Positions 54,241-63,012 of a DNA stretch of 64,000 bases are shown piece by piece. Below the pieces are notes generated by a model that saw only the letters and a program-made list of their open reading frames with translations, made no database searches and had not been told where the DNA came from. This DNA comes from an uncultured Propionibacteriaceae bacterium (GTDB taxonomy: Bacteria; Actinomycetota; Actinomycetes; Propionibacteriales; Propionibacteriaceae). The translations under genes and the position numbers were made by a program. The DNA is taken from positions 1-64,000 of the forward strand of contig CALIWR010000004.1 in the NCBI GenBank assembly GCA_938046585.1. Direction: 5' to 3'. How positions within the stretch are numbered: the stretch's first letter is position 1; the number at the start of each line of letters is the position of its first letter.

Positions 54241-55355
54241 GGTTTCGGCTGCCGAGGGCCGATAATCGGGATTCGGCTGCCCGGGACCAGGGTAAGAAGC
54301 ACCGCCACCACGATCAGGGTGAGCACCACCGCCACTACCCAGCCCTGCTCAGCCAGCCCGACCGCGATCGCGCCAAACGAGAGCAGCGCGGTCCACAGAT
54401 ACATCAGCAGGACGGCCCGGGTCTGGGAGTGCCCACGTTGCAGCAGCCGGTGATGCAGGTGGAGTTTGTCGGCCTGGAACCACCAGGTCCCGGCCATGGT
54501 GCGTCGGATGTAGGCGAGCACCAGGTCGAGAACCGGAAGCGCCAAGATTGCGACCGGCAGCAGGATCGGCAGGTACGCCGTCAGCATCCCCTTCTGATCG
54601 GCCAGGGCCGCCGGGTCGACCTGACCGGTCAGGCTGACCGTCGAGGTGGCCAGCAGCAGCCCCAGCAGCATCGCGCCCGAGTCGCCCATGAACATCCGGG
54701 CCGGGAAGAAATTGTGCGGCAGGTATCCCAGGCAGGCTCCCGCCACCGCCACCGTCACCAGGCTGGCGGTGGTGGCCCGAACCAGGTCCTGCTCGACTGA
54801 CAAGACATAGGTGTACGCGGCAAAGGCCAAGGACCCGATCGCAACCACCCCGGCTGCCAGGCCGTCCAGGCCGTCAACGAAATTGATGGCGTTCACGCAC
54901 AGGAAAATTAAGAACACTGTGATCGCGATACTCGACATCTGGTCGAGCGCCACCAGCCGCCCGGGTACCGGGATCCATAGGATCCGGACCCCCATCAGCA
55001 CCGCGATCCCGGCGGCCAGCACCTGCCCGGCAGCTTTGGCCAGGGCGGGCAATTCGATCAGGTCGTCCAGCACCCCGACCCCACAGATCACCGCACCGGC
55101 CAGCAGGATCCCGAACGAGTCCCCGGTTACCAGCTGGTGGCGGCCCAGGAAGGGAAGTTGCCGGGCACAGAGGAAGGCCGCGGTGACGCCCACCAGCATC
55201 GCCAGCCCCCCGAAGTAGGGCACCGGACGGGCGTGCACATCGCGATCGCGGACCTTAGCCACCGCCCCGGTCCGCAGCGCCAGGCTGCGGCAGGCGGGAG
55301 CTGCCAGAAAGGTGGCGCTGAGCGCCACCAGCAGCACCAGGACATATTCGCGCAC
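54237..55355 (-). CDS. WecA/MraY-like undecaprenyl-phosphate sugar-1-phosphate transferase
   Basis: The 372-residue polytopic protein (about eleven helices) has the family motifs GVLDDLIELPA, NAINFVDGLDGLAAG and FMGDSGAMLLG, with catalytic Asp residues, and the cytoplasmic HLHHRLLQRGHS loop of WecA/TagO-like enzymes rather than MraY. It likely transfers a HexNAc-1-phosphate to decaprenyl or undecaprenyl phosphate for cell-wall glycan (arabinogalactan-like or teichoic) synthesis. It is 9 bp from the TsaC gene. Placement beside the atp operon is conserved in actinobacteria. Confidence 0.9.
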   Translation of the reverse strand: MREYVLVLLVALSATFLAAPACRSLALRTGAVAKVRDRDVHARPVPYFGGLAMLVGVTAAFLCARQLPFLGRHQLVTGDSFGILLAGAVICGVGVLDDLIELPALAKAAGQVLAAGIAVLMGVRILWIPVPGRLVALDQMSSIAITVFLIFLCVNAINFVDGLDGLAAGVVAIGSLAFAAYTYVLSVEQDLVRATTASLVTVAVAGACLGYLPHNFFPARMFMGDSGAMLLGLLLATSTVSLTGQVDPAALADQKGMLTAYLPILLPVAILALPVLDLVLAYIRRTMAGTWWFQADKLHLHHRLLQRGHSQTRAVLLMYLWTALLSFGAIAVGLAEQGWVVAVVLTLIVVAVLLTLVPGSRIPIIGPRQPKP

Positions 55356-55364
55356 GGCCGTCCC

Positions 55365-56321
55365 CTACCCAGCTGCGGCCGAGGTCCCGGACGCATCCCC
55401 AGCCGAAGCCTCAACTTCGGGAGCAGCCAGGTCCGTACTGGCAGTCTCGACTACCTCGACTACAGAATGCTGCGCGGCTGGGGGCTCGGCGGGCGGGTCC
55501 TCGGGTGTTGACGCAGACCCCGGTTCGGGCTGCGAAGGCTCGACTGGTCCTTCAACGAGCGGAGCCACAGCCTGGATCTCACTGACGGAGATTACCCCGG
55601 TTCGCAGCACCCGCCCGTTCACGGTGGCGGCGAAGTCGACGATCGTGGACCCGACCGGTCCCGGGGTCGGGCCAGCATCGACATAGACCGCGACCGAGGC
55701 TCCCAGCTGGGAGCGCGCCGAGTCTAGATCAGTTCCAGGTTCCTGGCCGCTGAGGTTGGCGCTGGACACCGCCAGCGGTCCGGTGGCCCGCAGGATCGCC
55801 CTGGTCACCTCGTGGTCCGGAACCCGGACTCCGACCGTGCCCTGGGTGTGTCCCAGTTCCAAGCGCAGGCTGGAATGGGCCGGCAAGATCAAGGTCAGGG
55901 GGCCAGGCCAGTAGGCCGCCGCCAGCGCCCGGGCAGCCTCCGGCAGGTCCCGAGCGAGAGCATCCACCATGACCGGGTCGGCGATCAGCACCGGTGGTGG
56001 CATGTCCCGGCCTCGGTGTTTGGCGTCGAGCAAGGACTGGACTGCCTCCGCCGAGAAGGCGTCAGCCCCGATCCCATACACCGTGTCGGTCGGCAATACC
56101 ACGCACCGGGCCGCGCGTACCGCGTCCCGAACCGCCGCGATGGCCTCGTTCAGCCGATCTGCGCTCACGACGACCGGTTCAGCGCTGGGCGCGGTGGGGC
56201 CGGAACTCGGTTCCGGACCGCCCGACTCAGCCGGGTCGGCCGAGGCGGGGTCCGCGGACCCTTCCTGGACCGGCTCCGGTGGGCGGGATCCCTCGGCCGC
56301 AGGCTGTGTGGACTCAGTCAC
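55365..56321 (-). CDS. TsaC/Sua5/YciO-type threonylcarbamoyl-AMP synthase with long termini
   Basis: This family makes threonylcarbamoyl-AMP for the tRNA t6A37 modification. The core (about 50-235) has VVLPTDTVYGIGADAFS, LDAKHRGRDMPPPVLIADP, AYWPGPLTLIL and VGVRVPDHEV. The protein is 318 residues against about 210 for a bare domain: it has a ~50-residue Pro/Glu/Ser N-terminus and a ~70-residue acidic Pro/Ala/Glu tail. GTG 56321 is preceded by AGGATGG. It lies in the prmC operon, the usual actinobacterial order. Confidence 0.88.
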   Translation of the reverse strand: MTESTQPAAEGSRPPEPVQEGSADPASADPAESGGPEPSSGPTAPSAEPVVVSADRLNEAIAAVRDAVRAARCVVLPTDTVYGIGADAFSAEAVQSLLDAKHRGRDMPPPVLIADPVMVDALARDLPEAARALAAAYWPGPLTLILPAHSSLRLELGHTQGTVGVRVPDHEVTRAILRATGPLAVSSANLSGQEPGTDLDSARSQLGASVAVYVDAGPTPGPVGSTIVDFAATVNGRVLRTGVISVSEIQAVAPLVEGPVEPSQPEPGSASTPEDPPAEPPAAQHSVVEVVETASTDLAAPEVEASAGDASGTSAAAG

Positions 56322-56475
56322 CGGACCATCCTGCCAGCCCGGCGCCGCTCTGGGCGTCAGCACCCGACAGCGCCGCGCAATTGTCCCCACCGCCGCAGCG
56401 CCAGCGCCAACGAGGTACGGTCACGCGGGCCGAGCTTGCGTAGCTTCGCCGAGACGTGGTTCCTTCTCGACCACG

Positions 56476-56652
56476 GTGTCCGAGCGGCTTGCGCCCTGGA
56501 CCGCGGCGCTGGTCGGGACCCTGGTCTTCAGCGGCACATGTCATCTCGAATGGTTCCACTCGATACTGTTTTCTCAGGCCGTCTACGTCGCCATGGCGTG
56601 TGGTCTCGGTGTCATAGCGGCGGCACTGCGGCATGGTGGCCATCCGATGTGA
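56476..56652 (+). CDS. Orphan small membrane ORF (58 residues), possibly a fragment
   Basis: It is the only coding-like sequence in the 423-bp gap between TsaC and prmC. It starts at GTG 56476 and reads VSERLAPWTAALVGTLVFSG then TCHLEWFHSILF, SQAVYVAMACGLGVIAAALR. Two hydrophobic segments (residues 6-20 and 30-48) suggest a two-pass protein. There is no good ribosome binding site, the strand is opposite to the operon, and no homolog is known. It might be the end of a lost gene. The rest of the gap holds a duplicated prmC tail and no other feature. Confidence 0.3.
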   Translation: MSERLAPWTAALVGTLVFSGTCHLEWFHSILFSQAVYVAMACGLGVIAAALRHGGHPM

Positions 56653-56681
56653 GCCGCTCTCCCGATCACGACGGGTTCTAG

Positions 56682-56773
56682 GGTCACCTCCGCACGCAGA
56701 TGAGGTAACGCCGGGGCTGTACGTCCATCCGGTAGGTGCCGTGGTCATCTCCGCACGCAGGTGAGGTAGCGCC
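56682..56773. repeat. Imperfect duplication of the prmC 3' end
   Basis: Two 31-bp blocks, 56682-56712 and 56743-56773, are 28/31 identical with period 61. The second is the last codons and stop of prmC. The first lies 30 bp downstream of the prmC stop and would encode a similar RYLICVRR ending. It looks like a relic of a tandem duplication or the remnant of another gene end. Confidence 0.75.
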
Positions 56774-57569
56774 AACGATCGGTCAGGTCGCGGTGGTCGC
56801 GAACTGCGCAATAGTCACCGCGACGGCAGAACAGTTCCACCACCGCCTCATGCTGCGCCTCGGCATGCTCGGCGCCGAGCAGCCCGCCGGGGCGCAGGAG
56901 CCGGGCCGCGGCATCAGCCAGGACCCGCATCGCGTCCAGACCATCCGGGCCGGAGAACACGGCCTGCTGCGGATCATGGTCGCGGACGTCGGCCGCAACC
57001 GACTCCCAGGCGGTCAACGGCACGTACGGGGGGTTGCAGACCACCAGATCGACCGTGCCGTCCAGGTGGCCCAGAGCAGTCGCCATATCCGCCGCCACGA
57101 CCTCGACCTCCGTATCCGCCAGGTTGGCGATCAGGTAGTCGACGGCTTCAGCGGAGATCTCCACCGCGATCTGGTCCAAGCCGGGGTGCTCCTGGGCTAT
57201 GGCCTTGCTGATCGCTCCGGAACCGGCACACAGGTCGACCACCCGGGCGCTGTCACGTCCGGCCAATCGCTCCAGGCACCAACCGGTCAGCGCCTCGGTC
57301 TCAGGGCGCGGCACAAAGACCCCCGGTCCCACCCGGAGCTCGGTATGACGGAAGTAGGCAATCCCGGTGATGTGCTGCACCGGTTCCCCCGCCACCCGCC
57401 GGGCCAGCGCCTGCTGTAGCCGCTGCTGCGCCGCCTGGTCGAGCGGGTCAGCTAGCGGCAGTTGACCTGGCTCGGTTCCGAGCGCGTACGCCACCAGGGT
57501 GCGGGCCTCGGCCACTGCGGAGGGGCTGCCGGCCAGCGCCGTCCGGGCCTGCCGTAGCGCTCGGCTCAC
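56745..57569 (-). CDS. prmC: Release factor glutamine methyltransferase
   Basis: PrmC methylates Gln in the GGQ motif of release factors. The 274-residue protein has an N-terminal helical domain, the SAM-binding VVDLCAGSGAIS, the catalytic NPPY (residues 179-182) and FVPRPETEAL. It follows prfA by 11 bp, so enzyme and substrate are coupled. The C-terminal end is duplicated downstream (see repeat). Confidence 0.94.
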   Translation of the reverse strand: MSRALRQARTALAGSPSAVAEARTLVAYALGTEPGQLPLADPLDQAAQQRLQQALARRVAGEPVQHITGIAYFRHTELRVGPGVFVPRPETEALTGWCLERLAGRDSARVVDLCAGSGAISKAIAQEHPGLDQIAVEISAEAVDYLIANLADTEVEVVAADMATALGHLDGTVDLVVCNPPYVPLTAWESVAADVRDHDPQQAVFSGPDGLDAMRVLADAAARLLRPGGLLGAEHAEAQHEAVVELFCRRGDYCAVRDHRDLTDRWRYLTCVRR

Positions 57570-57580
57570 CGCTAACCCGG

Positions 57581-58654
57581 TCAGCTCTCCCCCACCCGGG
57601 CCAGGCGCTCGGCCAGGTCAGCCTCGTGGAGCGCGGTCAGCAGTGGTTGCAGCTCCCCGGCCAGCACCAGGTCTAGGTTGTGGGCCTTGAAGCCGATTCG
57701 GTGGTCGGCGATCCGGTTCTCGGGGAAGTTGTACGTCCGGATCCGCTCCGAACGGTCGACGGTCCGGACCTGCGATTTGCGGGCGGCTGCAGCGGCATTG
57801 GCCGCTTCCTCGGCTGCAGCAGCCGCCAGCCGGGCCCGCAGCACCCGCATCGCCGACTCTTTGTTCTGCAACTGGGAGCGTTCGTTCTGGCAGGAGACCA
57901 CGATCCCGCTGGGCAGATGCGTGATCCGGACCGCGGAGTCAGTGGTGTTCACCCCCTGGCCGCCTTTGCCGCTGGAACGGTACACGTCGACTCTCAGGTC
58001 TTCGTCGTTGATCTCGATCTCGCTGGTGTCGTCCAGGTCGGGGGTGACCAGCACTCCAGCCGCCGAGGTATGAATCCGGCCCTGGGATTCGGTCACCGGG
58101 ACTCGTTGTACCCGGTGTACCCCACCCTCGAACCTCAACACCCCGTACGGCATCTGCTCCTCCTGTCCAGGTGCTCGGACCAAGGCAGTCACCGATTTGT
58201 ATCCGCCCAGGTCGGTGTCTTGGGTGTCGAGCACCTCGACCTTCCAGCCGCGGTTCTCCGCGTAGCGGGCGTACATTCGGAACAAGTCGGCTGCGAACAG
58301 GGCAGATTCCTCGCCGCCCTCGCCGGACTTAATCTCGACGATCGCGTCGCAGAAGTCGTGGGGGTCACGCGGGGCCAGCAGCCGGGTCAGCCGTTCGGTG
58401 GCTTCGCTCACCTGTTGCTGCAACGACTCCACCTCGGCGACAAACGACGGGTCCTCCGCGGCCAGTTCTTGGGCCGCGGCCAGGTCGTCGTTGAGTCGCC
58501 GGTGCTCGGCCAGGGCCTTGACGATGGGCGTCAACTGCGAATAGCGCCGCCCCAGCCGACGGGCAAGAGCCATGTTGGCATGGGTGGTCGGATCGGCCAG
58601 TTGCCGTTCAATCTCGGCGTACTCAGCGACCAAGGCGTCGGTTCCCTCAGACAT
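57581..58654 (-). CDS. prfA: Peptide chain release factor 1
   Basis: RF1 ends translation at UAA and UAG. The 357-residue protein has the PVT codon-recognition tripeptide (186-188) in VQRVPVTESQGRIHTSA and the GGQ motif (231-233) in SSGKGGQGVNTTDSAV. ATG 58654 has GGAGG seven bases upstream. The 252-bp longer frame overlaps rpmE and is rejected. Between rpmE and this gene lies a terminator-like hairpin, so some prfA transcripts may start anew. Confidence 0.96.
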   Translation of the reverse strand: MSEGTDALVAEYAEIERQLADPTTHANMALARRLGRRYSQLTPIVKALAEHRRLNDDLAAAQELAAEDPSFVAEVESLQQQVSEATERLTRLLAPRDPHDFCDAIVEIKSGEGGEESALFAADLFRMYARYAENRGWKVEVLDTQDTDLGGYKSVTALVRAPGQEEQMPYGVLRFEGGVHRVQRVPVTESQGRIHTSAAGVLVTPDLDDTSEIEINDEDLRVDVYRSSGKGGQGVNTTDSAVRITHLPSGIVVSCQNERSQLQNKESAMRVLRARLAAAAAEEAANAAAAARKSQVRTVDRSERIRTYNFPENRIADHRIGFKAHNLDLVLAGELQPLLTALHEADLAERLARVGES

Positions 58655-58687
58655 CACCCCTCCTGCGGTCTGGTCACGACAACACAA

Positions 58688-58717
58688 CACCGGAGCAGGA
58701 TTACTCCCGCTCCGGTG
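58688..58717 (-). terminator. Intrinsic terminator-like hairpin after rpmE
   Basis: A 9-bp perfect stem (CACCGGAGC at 58717-58709 pairs with GCTCCGGTG at 58696-58688) with a 12-nt loop is followed on the minus strand by a T-rich TTGTGTTGT tail. It begins 9 bp after the rpmE stop. It would end or attenuate rpmE transcription ahead of prfA. Confidence 0.72.
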
Positions 58718-58725
58718 CCGACCGA

Positions 58726-58956
58726 CTATTTCTTCTTGCTGGCTTTCGGGTCCCGCTTGGCGTACCTCCGCTCGAACCGGGCCACCCGGCCACCGGTGTC
58801 GAGGATCTTCTGCCGGCCGGTATAGAAGGGGTGGCAGGCGGCGCAGACCTCGGTGTGGATGTTGCCGCTCTTCGACGTCGACCGCGTCGTGAACGTGTTG
58901 CCGCAACTACACGCGACCGTGGTCTCGACGTACTCAGGGTGGATGCCCTGCTTCAT
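58726..58956 (-). CDS. rpmE: Ribosomal protein L31, zinc-binding form
   Basis: The 76-residue 50S protein has the C+ form with the zinc cysteines in CSCGNTFTTRSTSK and VCAACHPFYTG, a stand-alone L31 rather than the zinc-free paralog. ATG 58956 is preceded by GAGGAGAAG. Residues TGGRVARFERRYAKR end with a lysine-rich tail. It has its own promoter upstream and precedes prfA. Confidence 0.96.
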   Translation of the reverse strand: MKQGIHPEYVETTVACSCGNTFTTRSTSKSGNIHTEVCAACHPFYTGRQKILDTGGRVARFERRYAKRDPKASKKK

Positions 58957-59038
58957 GTGCTCTTCTCCTCGTGTGTTTCCCGGGTCGCCTTGTACGGGAG
59001 GTCGGACCTGACCGGGCGTGAACCGGGACCGCCGCCTG

Positions 59039-59067
59039 ATTATTCCGTACCCCGGCCCGGGACCCAA
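59039..59067 (-). promoter_or_regulatory. Sigma-70-type promoter of rpmE
   Basis: Minus-strand TTGGGT (59067-59062), a 17-bp spacer, then AATAAT (59044-59039), five of six matches to the -10 consensus. The transcript would have a leader of about 75 bases with a strong ribosome binding site. Best classic promoter seen in the window. Confidence 0.65.
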
Positions 59068-59136
59068 ATCCCAGCTGGTTTGGCGCACCCATGCGATCGG
59101 GATCCCCGGGCCCGGGTCTGATCGCCATGACCCGGG

Positions 59137-60507
59137 TCAGCGGCCCCCGTGGGCCTCGATCTCCTCAAGGGTACGGCCGCGGGTCTCGGGAACCGATGTC
59201 CGGATGAACACGACCCCCAGCAGGCATATCCCGCCGAAGATCGCGAATACTGCCGGTTGGGCCATCACCTTAGTCATGATCGGGAACAGGAGGCCGACGA
59301 GGAAGGAACCGATCCAGTTGAATGACGATGCCAGACCGGTTGCCCGGCCGCGGATCGCCAGGGGGAAGATCTCACCGACGATCACCCAGGTGAGGGGTGC
59401 CCACGTGAATGAATACAGGGCCACGTAGATGCTGAGGAACACCACGATCAGCATCGGGGATGCGCTCGGCAGCAGGACATTGATGATGGCTGGCAGCAGA
59501 AACGAGACACCCATAATCGTCCCGCCGACGCTCAGCAGCGTACGCCGGTCGAACCTGTCGGCGATGACCAGGAACACCAGCGAACCAACGACCAGCAGCA
59601 CGCCCTGAATGATCGGCCACATCAGAGCCGAGGTAGCCTTAATGCCGCTGGCTTTCTCGACGATGAGGGGAATGTAGTAGAAGATCGCGTTCGCGCCCTG
59701 GAACTGCTGGAAAGCCGCCACCCCGACGCCTGCCAGCACAAGATAGCGGTATCGCGACGCGAACAGAGTGGCCCAGGATGTGGTCCGCGACTCCTGCTCT
59801 TCCTGCTGGGCGGTCTGCCGGATCTGCTCCAGTTCAGATTCCACCTCAGATTCTGGGCGGATATAACCCAACACCCGCCGGGCATCGTCGAGGCGGCCGT
59901 TCCTGATAAGGAATCGCGGCGACTCAGGCAGGCCGAGTACCCCGAAGAACAAGACGATGGCGGGTACGGCCGCCAGGCCGAGCATGAGCCGCCACGCCAG
60001 TTCCTGCGGCAATCCCTGCAACAGGTAGTCGACGATGTAGGACAGCAGCATGCCGGAGACGATCATCGTCTGGTTGATTCCGGACAACCGTCCGCGCAGC
60101 CTGGCAGGTGCCATCTCGGCCATGTAGGCGGGCACCAGTGCGGAGGCCGCCCCGACCGCGAGCCCCAGCAGGATACGGGTCCCGATGAGGAAGTACGTGC
60201 CGCCGTGTGGTGAGAATGCCGCCAGCACCGAGCCGACCACGAAGAATACCGCCGACATCAAGATCATGCGACGGCGTCCGAGCCGATCCGACATCTGCCC
60301 GGCCAACGCACCGCCGAAGATGGCGCCGAACATGACGCCGGAGGTGATCCAGCCGGTCAGAGCCGCATCGTCTTTGACGTTCCAATCACTTTGGAGGAAT
60401 GGCAGGGCTCCAGTCATCACCCCGATGTCGTATCCGAAAAGGATACCCCCGAAGGCGCCGAAGAAATAGATGAACCGGGTAGAGATGTGTGTGGTGTTCT
60501 GGTGCAT
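59137..60507 (-). CDS. MFS sugar/proton symporter
   Basis: The 456-residue protein has twelve membrane helices and sugar-porter motifs: GGILFGYDIGVMTGAL, SDRLGRRR, PESPRFLIRNGR, QQFQGANAIFYYIPLI and the C-terminal PETRGRTLEEIEAH. It resembles AraE/XylE-type pentose:H+ symporters. ATG 60507 has a GAAAGG site. It is downstream of araD (84-bp gap) and so likely under the LacI operator at 61314. Substrate, L-arabinose or another pentose, is inferred from the neighbours. Confidence 0.88.
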   Translation of the reverse strand: MHQNTTHISTRFIYFFGAFGGILFGYDIGVMTGALPFLQSDWNVKDDAALTGWITSGVMFGAIFGGALAGQMSDRLGRRRMILMSAVFFVVGSVLAAFSPHGGTYFLIGTRILLGLAVGAASALVPAYMAEMAPARLRGRLSGINQTMIVSGMLLSYIVDYLLQGLPQELAWRLMLGLAAVPAIVLFFGVLGLPESPRFLIRNGRLDDARRVLGYIRPESEVESELEQIRQTAQQEEQESRTTSWATLFASRYRYLVLAGVGVAAFQQFQGANAIFYYIPLIVEKASGIKATSALMWPIIQGVLLVVGSLVFLVIADRFDRRTLLSVGGTIMGVSFLLPAIINVLLPSASPMLIVVFLSIYVALYSFTWAPLTWVIVGEIFPLAIRGRATGLASSFNWIGSFLVGLLFPIMTKVMAQPAVFAIFGGICLLGVVFIRTSVPETRGRTLEEIEAHGGR

Positions 60508-60591
60508 GAGATTGCCTTTCACATGGCGCCGCGAGGACCGGGCCTCGGTCACCTGGGAGGACCTCAGTGTCCCCGGCAGCGAATACCTGAC

Positions 60592-61296
60592 TCAGTGTTG
60601 GCCGTATACGTTCTGGTAGCGCTCGAAGAGCTTGTCGATGTCGCTGGGGGCGATGGGTTTCGGCTCGCCCAACTGTCGTGCCAGGTGAACAGTGCGGGCG
60701 ACGTCCTCGACCATGACGGCTGCTTTGACCGCGTCCCTGGCATCACGGCCGATGGTGAAGGGCCCATGGTTGGCCATCAGGACGGCCCGGGAACGACTCG
60801 ACCGCAACGTCTCGACAATGCCTCGGCCAATAGAGTCGTCACCGATGATCGCGAACGGCCCGACGGGGATCTCACCGCCGAATTCGTCGGCGATCATGGT
60901 AAGAACGCAAGGAATCGGCTCCTGACGGGCAGCCCAGGCGGTGGCGTAGTCGGAATGCGTGTGGACGACACCGCCGACCTCGGGTAGATGGCGGTACACG
61001 TAGGCGTGGGCAGCGGTGTCGGAGGACGGGTTGCGGTGGCCCTCGACGAGGTTGGCGTCGAAGTCGCAGACCACCATCGCCTCCGGGGTCAGCTCGTCAT
61101 AGCTCACGCCAGAGGGCTTGATGACGAGCAGGTCGGCGCCGGGTACTCGAGCCGATACGTTGCCCGCCGTCCAGACCACGAGGTTGTTGCGCGGCAGTTC
61201 CGCGTGCAAGGCGGCCACCTGGGCCTTGATTTCCGCGACCGTCTCACGAAGCTCTGCTGGAATACCAGCGACAGGGCCGGGTGGGTGTGGGGTCAT
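60592..61296 (-). CDS. araD: L-ribulose-5-phosphate 4-epimerase
   Basis: AraD converts L-ribulose-5-phosphate to D-xylulose-5-phosphate. The 234-residue class II aldolase/epimerase has the zinc triad region HTHSDYATAWA, the phosphate loops GNVSAR and PSGVSYDEL, and C-terminal NHGPFTIG and YQNVYGQH. A strong AAGGA site precedes ATG 61296. The promoter overlaps the palindrome at 61314-61333. AraA (isomerase) is not in the window. Confidence 0.93.
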   Translation of the reverse strand: MTPHPPGPVAGIPAELRETVAEIKAQVAALHAELPRNNLVVWTAGNVSARVPGADLLVIKPSGVSYDELTPEAMVVCDFDANLVEGHRNPSSDTAAHAYVYRHLPEVGGVVHTHSDYATAWAARQEPIPCVLTMIADEFGGEIPVGPFAIIGDDSIGRGIVETLRSSRSRAVLMANHGPFTIGRDARDAVKAAVMVEDVARTVHLARQLGEPKPIAPSDIDKLFERYQNVYGQH

Positions 61297-61313
61297 CGGG
61301 GTCCTTCCCTTCG

Positions 61314-61333
61314 GTATGTTACCGGTAACATAC
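61314..61333. promoter_or_regulatory. LacI-family operator between araD and the FGGY kinase gene
   Basis: A perfect 20-bp palindrome (half-site GTATGTTACC, centre CCGG). It fits a LacI-family operator and lies between divergent araD and the kinase, where both promoters must be. A TATCAT -10-like box (61334-61339) touches it on the kinase side. The truncated LacI gene at the right edge is the obvious candidate regulator. Confidence 0.8.
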
Positions 61334-61369
61334 TATCATAGAGGTATCACAACGACGAAGGGATCACCG

Positions 61370-62971
61370 ATGATCGGCCACACCTCACCATCAGCTGCAG
61401 CCATTGAGGAGGGCCGTACCACCCTGGGCATCGAATTCGGTTCCAGCACCATCAAAGCCGTCCTCATCGATGACCGGCATCGCGTTCTGGCCTCGGGCAG
61501 CAGAACCTGGGAGAACCACTTCGTCGACCGGGTCTGGACGTACCCGCTGGAAGCGGTCATCGAAGGGCTCCAGGCCTGCTACGCCAGTCTCACCGCGCAG
61601 GTGATGCAACGCTACGGCGTCCAGGTACGGACGCTCGGTGGACTCGGCATCTCCGCGATGATGCACGGCTATCTGGCCTTCGATCAGGAGGGTCAGCTGT
61701 TAACACCTTTCCGCACCTGGCGCAACACCAGCACTAGACCGGCAGCCCAGGAGCTCAGCGACGTCCTCGACATCAACATCCCGATGCGCTGGAGCGCCGC
61801 CCACCTGTACCAGGCCGTCCTCAACGGCGAGGAGCACCTCAGCCGGCTCGCGCACCTGACCACCCTGGCCGGGTACGTCCACTGGAAACTGACCGGCGAA
61901 CGGGTACTCGGGGTCGGGGATGCCAGCGGCATGTTCCCCATCGACTCGGCCACCGGTGACTATGACGCAGCACGCCTGGCAAAGTTCGCCGAGATGGTGG
62001 CCGGGCACGGATTCACCCGACCACTCGTGGATCTACTGCCGCAGGTGGCGGCGGCTGGCAACACCGCTGGCGAGCTCACCGCAGCCGGCGCCCTGCTCCT
62101 CGACCCCTCAGGCACCCTGCAGCCCGGTATCCCGATGTGCCCGCCGGAAGGTGATGCCGGGACTGGGATGGTCGCCACTCATGCGGTAGCGCCGCGCACC
62201 GGCAACATCAGCGTCGGCACGTCGATCTTCGCCATGGTGGTGCTCGATCGGGAATTGAGCCGTCGTCACAACGAATTAGACCTGGTGACCACGCCCGCAG
62301 GCGACCCGGTCGCAATGGTGCACTGCAACAACGGTGCCAGCGAGCTCGATGCCTGGGCGGGGCTGTTCACCGAATTCGCCCAGACCATCACCGGAGCCTG
62401 CGAGACCTCGGCGGTGTTCGAGGCCCTTTTCCAGGCCGCAGCGACGGGTGCCCCGGACGCAGGAGGTCTGCTCGCCTACAACTACCTGTCCGGAGAGCAC
62501 AACACGGGGATGGAGGAAGGCCGTCCCTTGTTCACTCGGACCCCGGACAGCCACCTCAGCCTGGGTAATTTCATGCGTGCTCAGCTCTACTCGATGCTGG
62601 CGACGCTGCGCATCGGCATGGATGCGCTCACGGCTGAGGGGATCGAGCTCGTGTCGATGTTCGGTCACGGCGGTTTCTTCAAGACTGCAGGGGTCGGCCA
62701 GCGCATGCTGGCGGCGGCCATCGACACGCCGGTGTCGGTCGGCAAGGTTGCGGCCGAGGGCGGCGCCTGGGGCATGGCCCTGCTGGCGGCCTTCGGCTGT
62801 GGTCGTTCTGGTGAGCAATCGCTTTCGGACTACCTTCAGGAGAAGGTATTCGCCGACGTTGAAGTGGAGACTGTCAGTCCTGATCCCGAAGACGTCGCCG
62901 GGTTCCAGGTCTTCCTGGACCGCTACCAGCACGGGCTGGCCATCGAACGGGCAGCGGTGGACCACCTCTGA
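61370..62971 (+). CDS. araB: FGGY-family carbohydrate kinase, AraB-like (L-ribulokinase candidate)
   Basis: The 533-residue protein has the FGGY fold: LGIEFGSSTIKAVLIDD (phosphate loop), GISAMMHGYLAFD, the second domain ATP-binding GTSIFAMVV and GHGGFFKTAGVGQRMLAAAI. Pairing with araD and a sugar transporter points to L-ribulose phosphorylation. The general annotation xylulokinase cannot be excluded, so the symbol is tentative. ATG 61370 has GAAGGGAT just upstream. It starts 37 bp from the operator, opposite to araD. Confidence 0.82.
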   Translation: MIGHTSPSAAAIEEGRTTLGIEFGSSTIKAVLIDDRHRVLASGSRTWENHFVDRVWTYPLEAVIEGLQACYASLTAQVMQRYGVQVRTLGGLGISAMMHGYLAFDQEGQLLTPFRTWRNTSTRPAAQELSDVLDINIPMRWSAAHLYQAVLNGEEHLSRLAHLTTLAGYVHWKLTGERVLGVGDASGMFPIDSATGDYDAARLAKFAEMVAGHGFTRPLVDLLPQVAAAGNTAGELTAAGALLLDPSGTLQPGIPMCPPEGDAGTGMVATHAVAPRTGNISVGTSIFAMVVLDRELSRRHNELDLVTTPAGDPVAMVHCNNGASELDAWAGLFTEFAQTITGACETSAVFEALFQAAATGAPDAGGLLAYNYLSGEHNTGMEEGRPLFTRTPDSHLSLGNFMRAQLYSMLATLRIGMDALTAEGIELVSMFGHGGFFKTAGVGQRMLAAAIDTPVSVGKVAAEGGAWGMALLAAFGCGRSGEQSLSDYLQEKVFADVEVETVSPDPEDVAGFQVFLDRYQHGLAIERAAVDHL

Positions 62972-62977
62972 GCAGCC

Positions 62978-62994
62978 CGCTTTCCCGGAGAGCG
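62978..62994. terminator. Short stem-loop between the kinase and lacI genes
   Basis: A 7-bp stem with one G-T pair (CGCTTTC, loop CCG, GAGAGCG) starts 7 bp after the kinase stop. No T run follows. It lies between convergent genes and could help end transcription, but the evidence is weak. Confidence 0.3.
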
Positions 62995-63012
62995 TCGTCG
63001 CGTCGGCGATGA

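Noticed and set aside
56314..56811. 165-residue minus-strand ORF between TsaC and prmC
   Set aside because: It starts inside prmC in another frame and is Arg/Ser-rich without hydrophobic core or start signal.
58955..59136. GC-rich self-complementary stretches (ACCCGGGT, CCCGGGCCCGGG) after the MFS gene
   Set aside because: Several overlapping palindromes are possible, none with a T run or a clear single stem; they are what very GC-rich spacer produces by chance.
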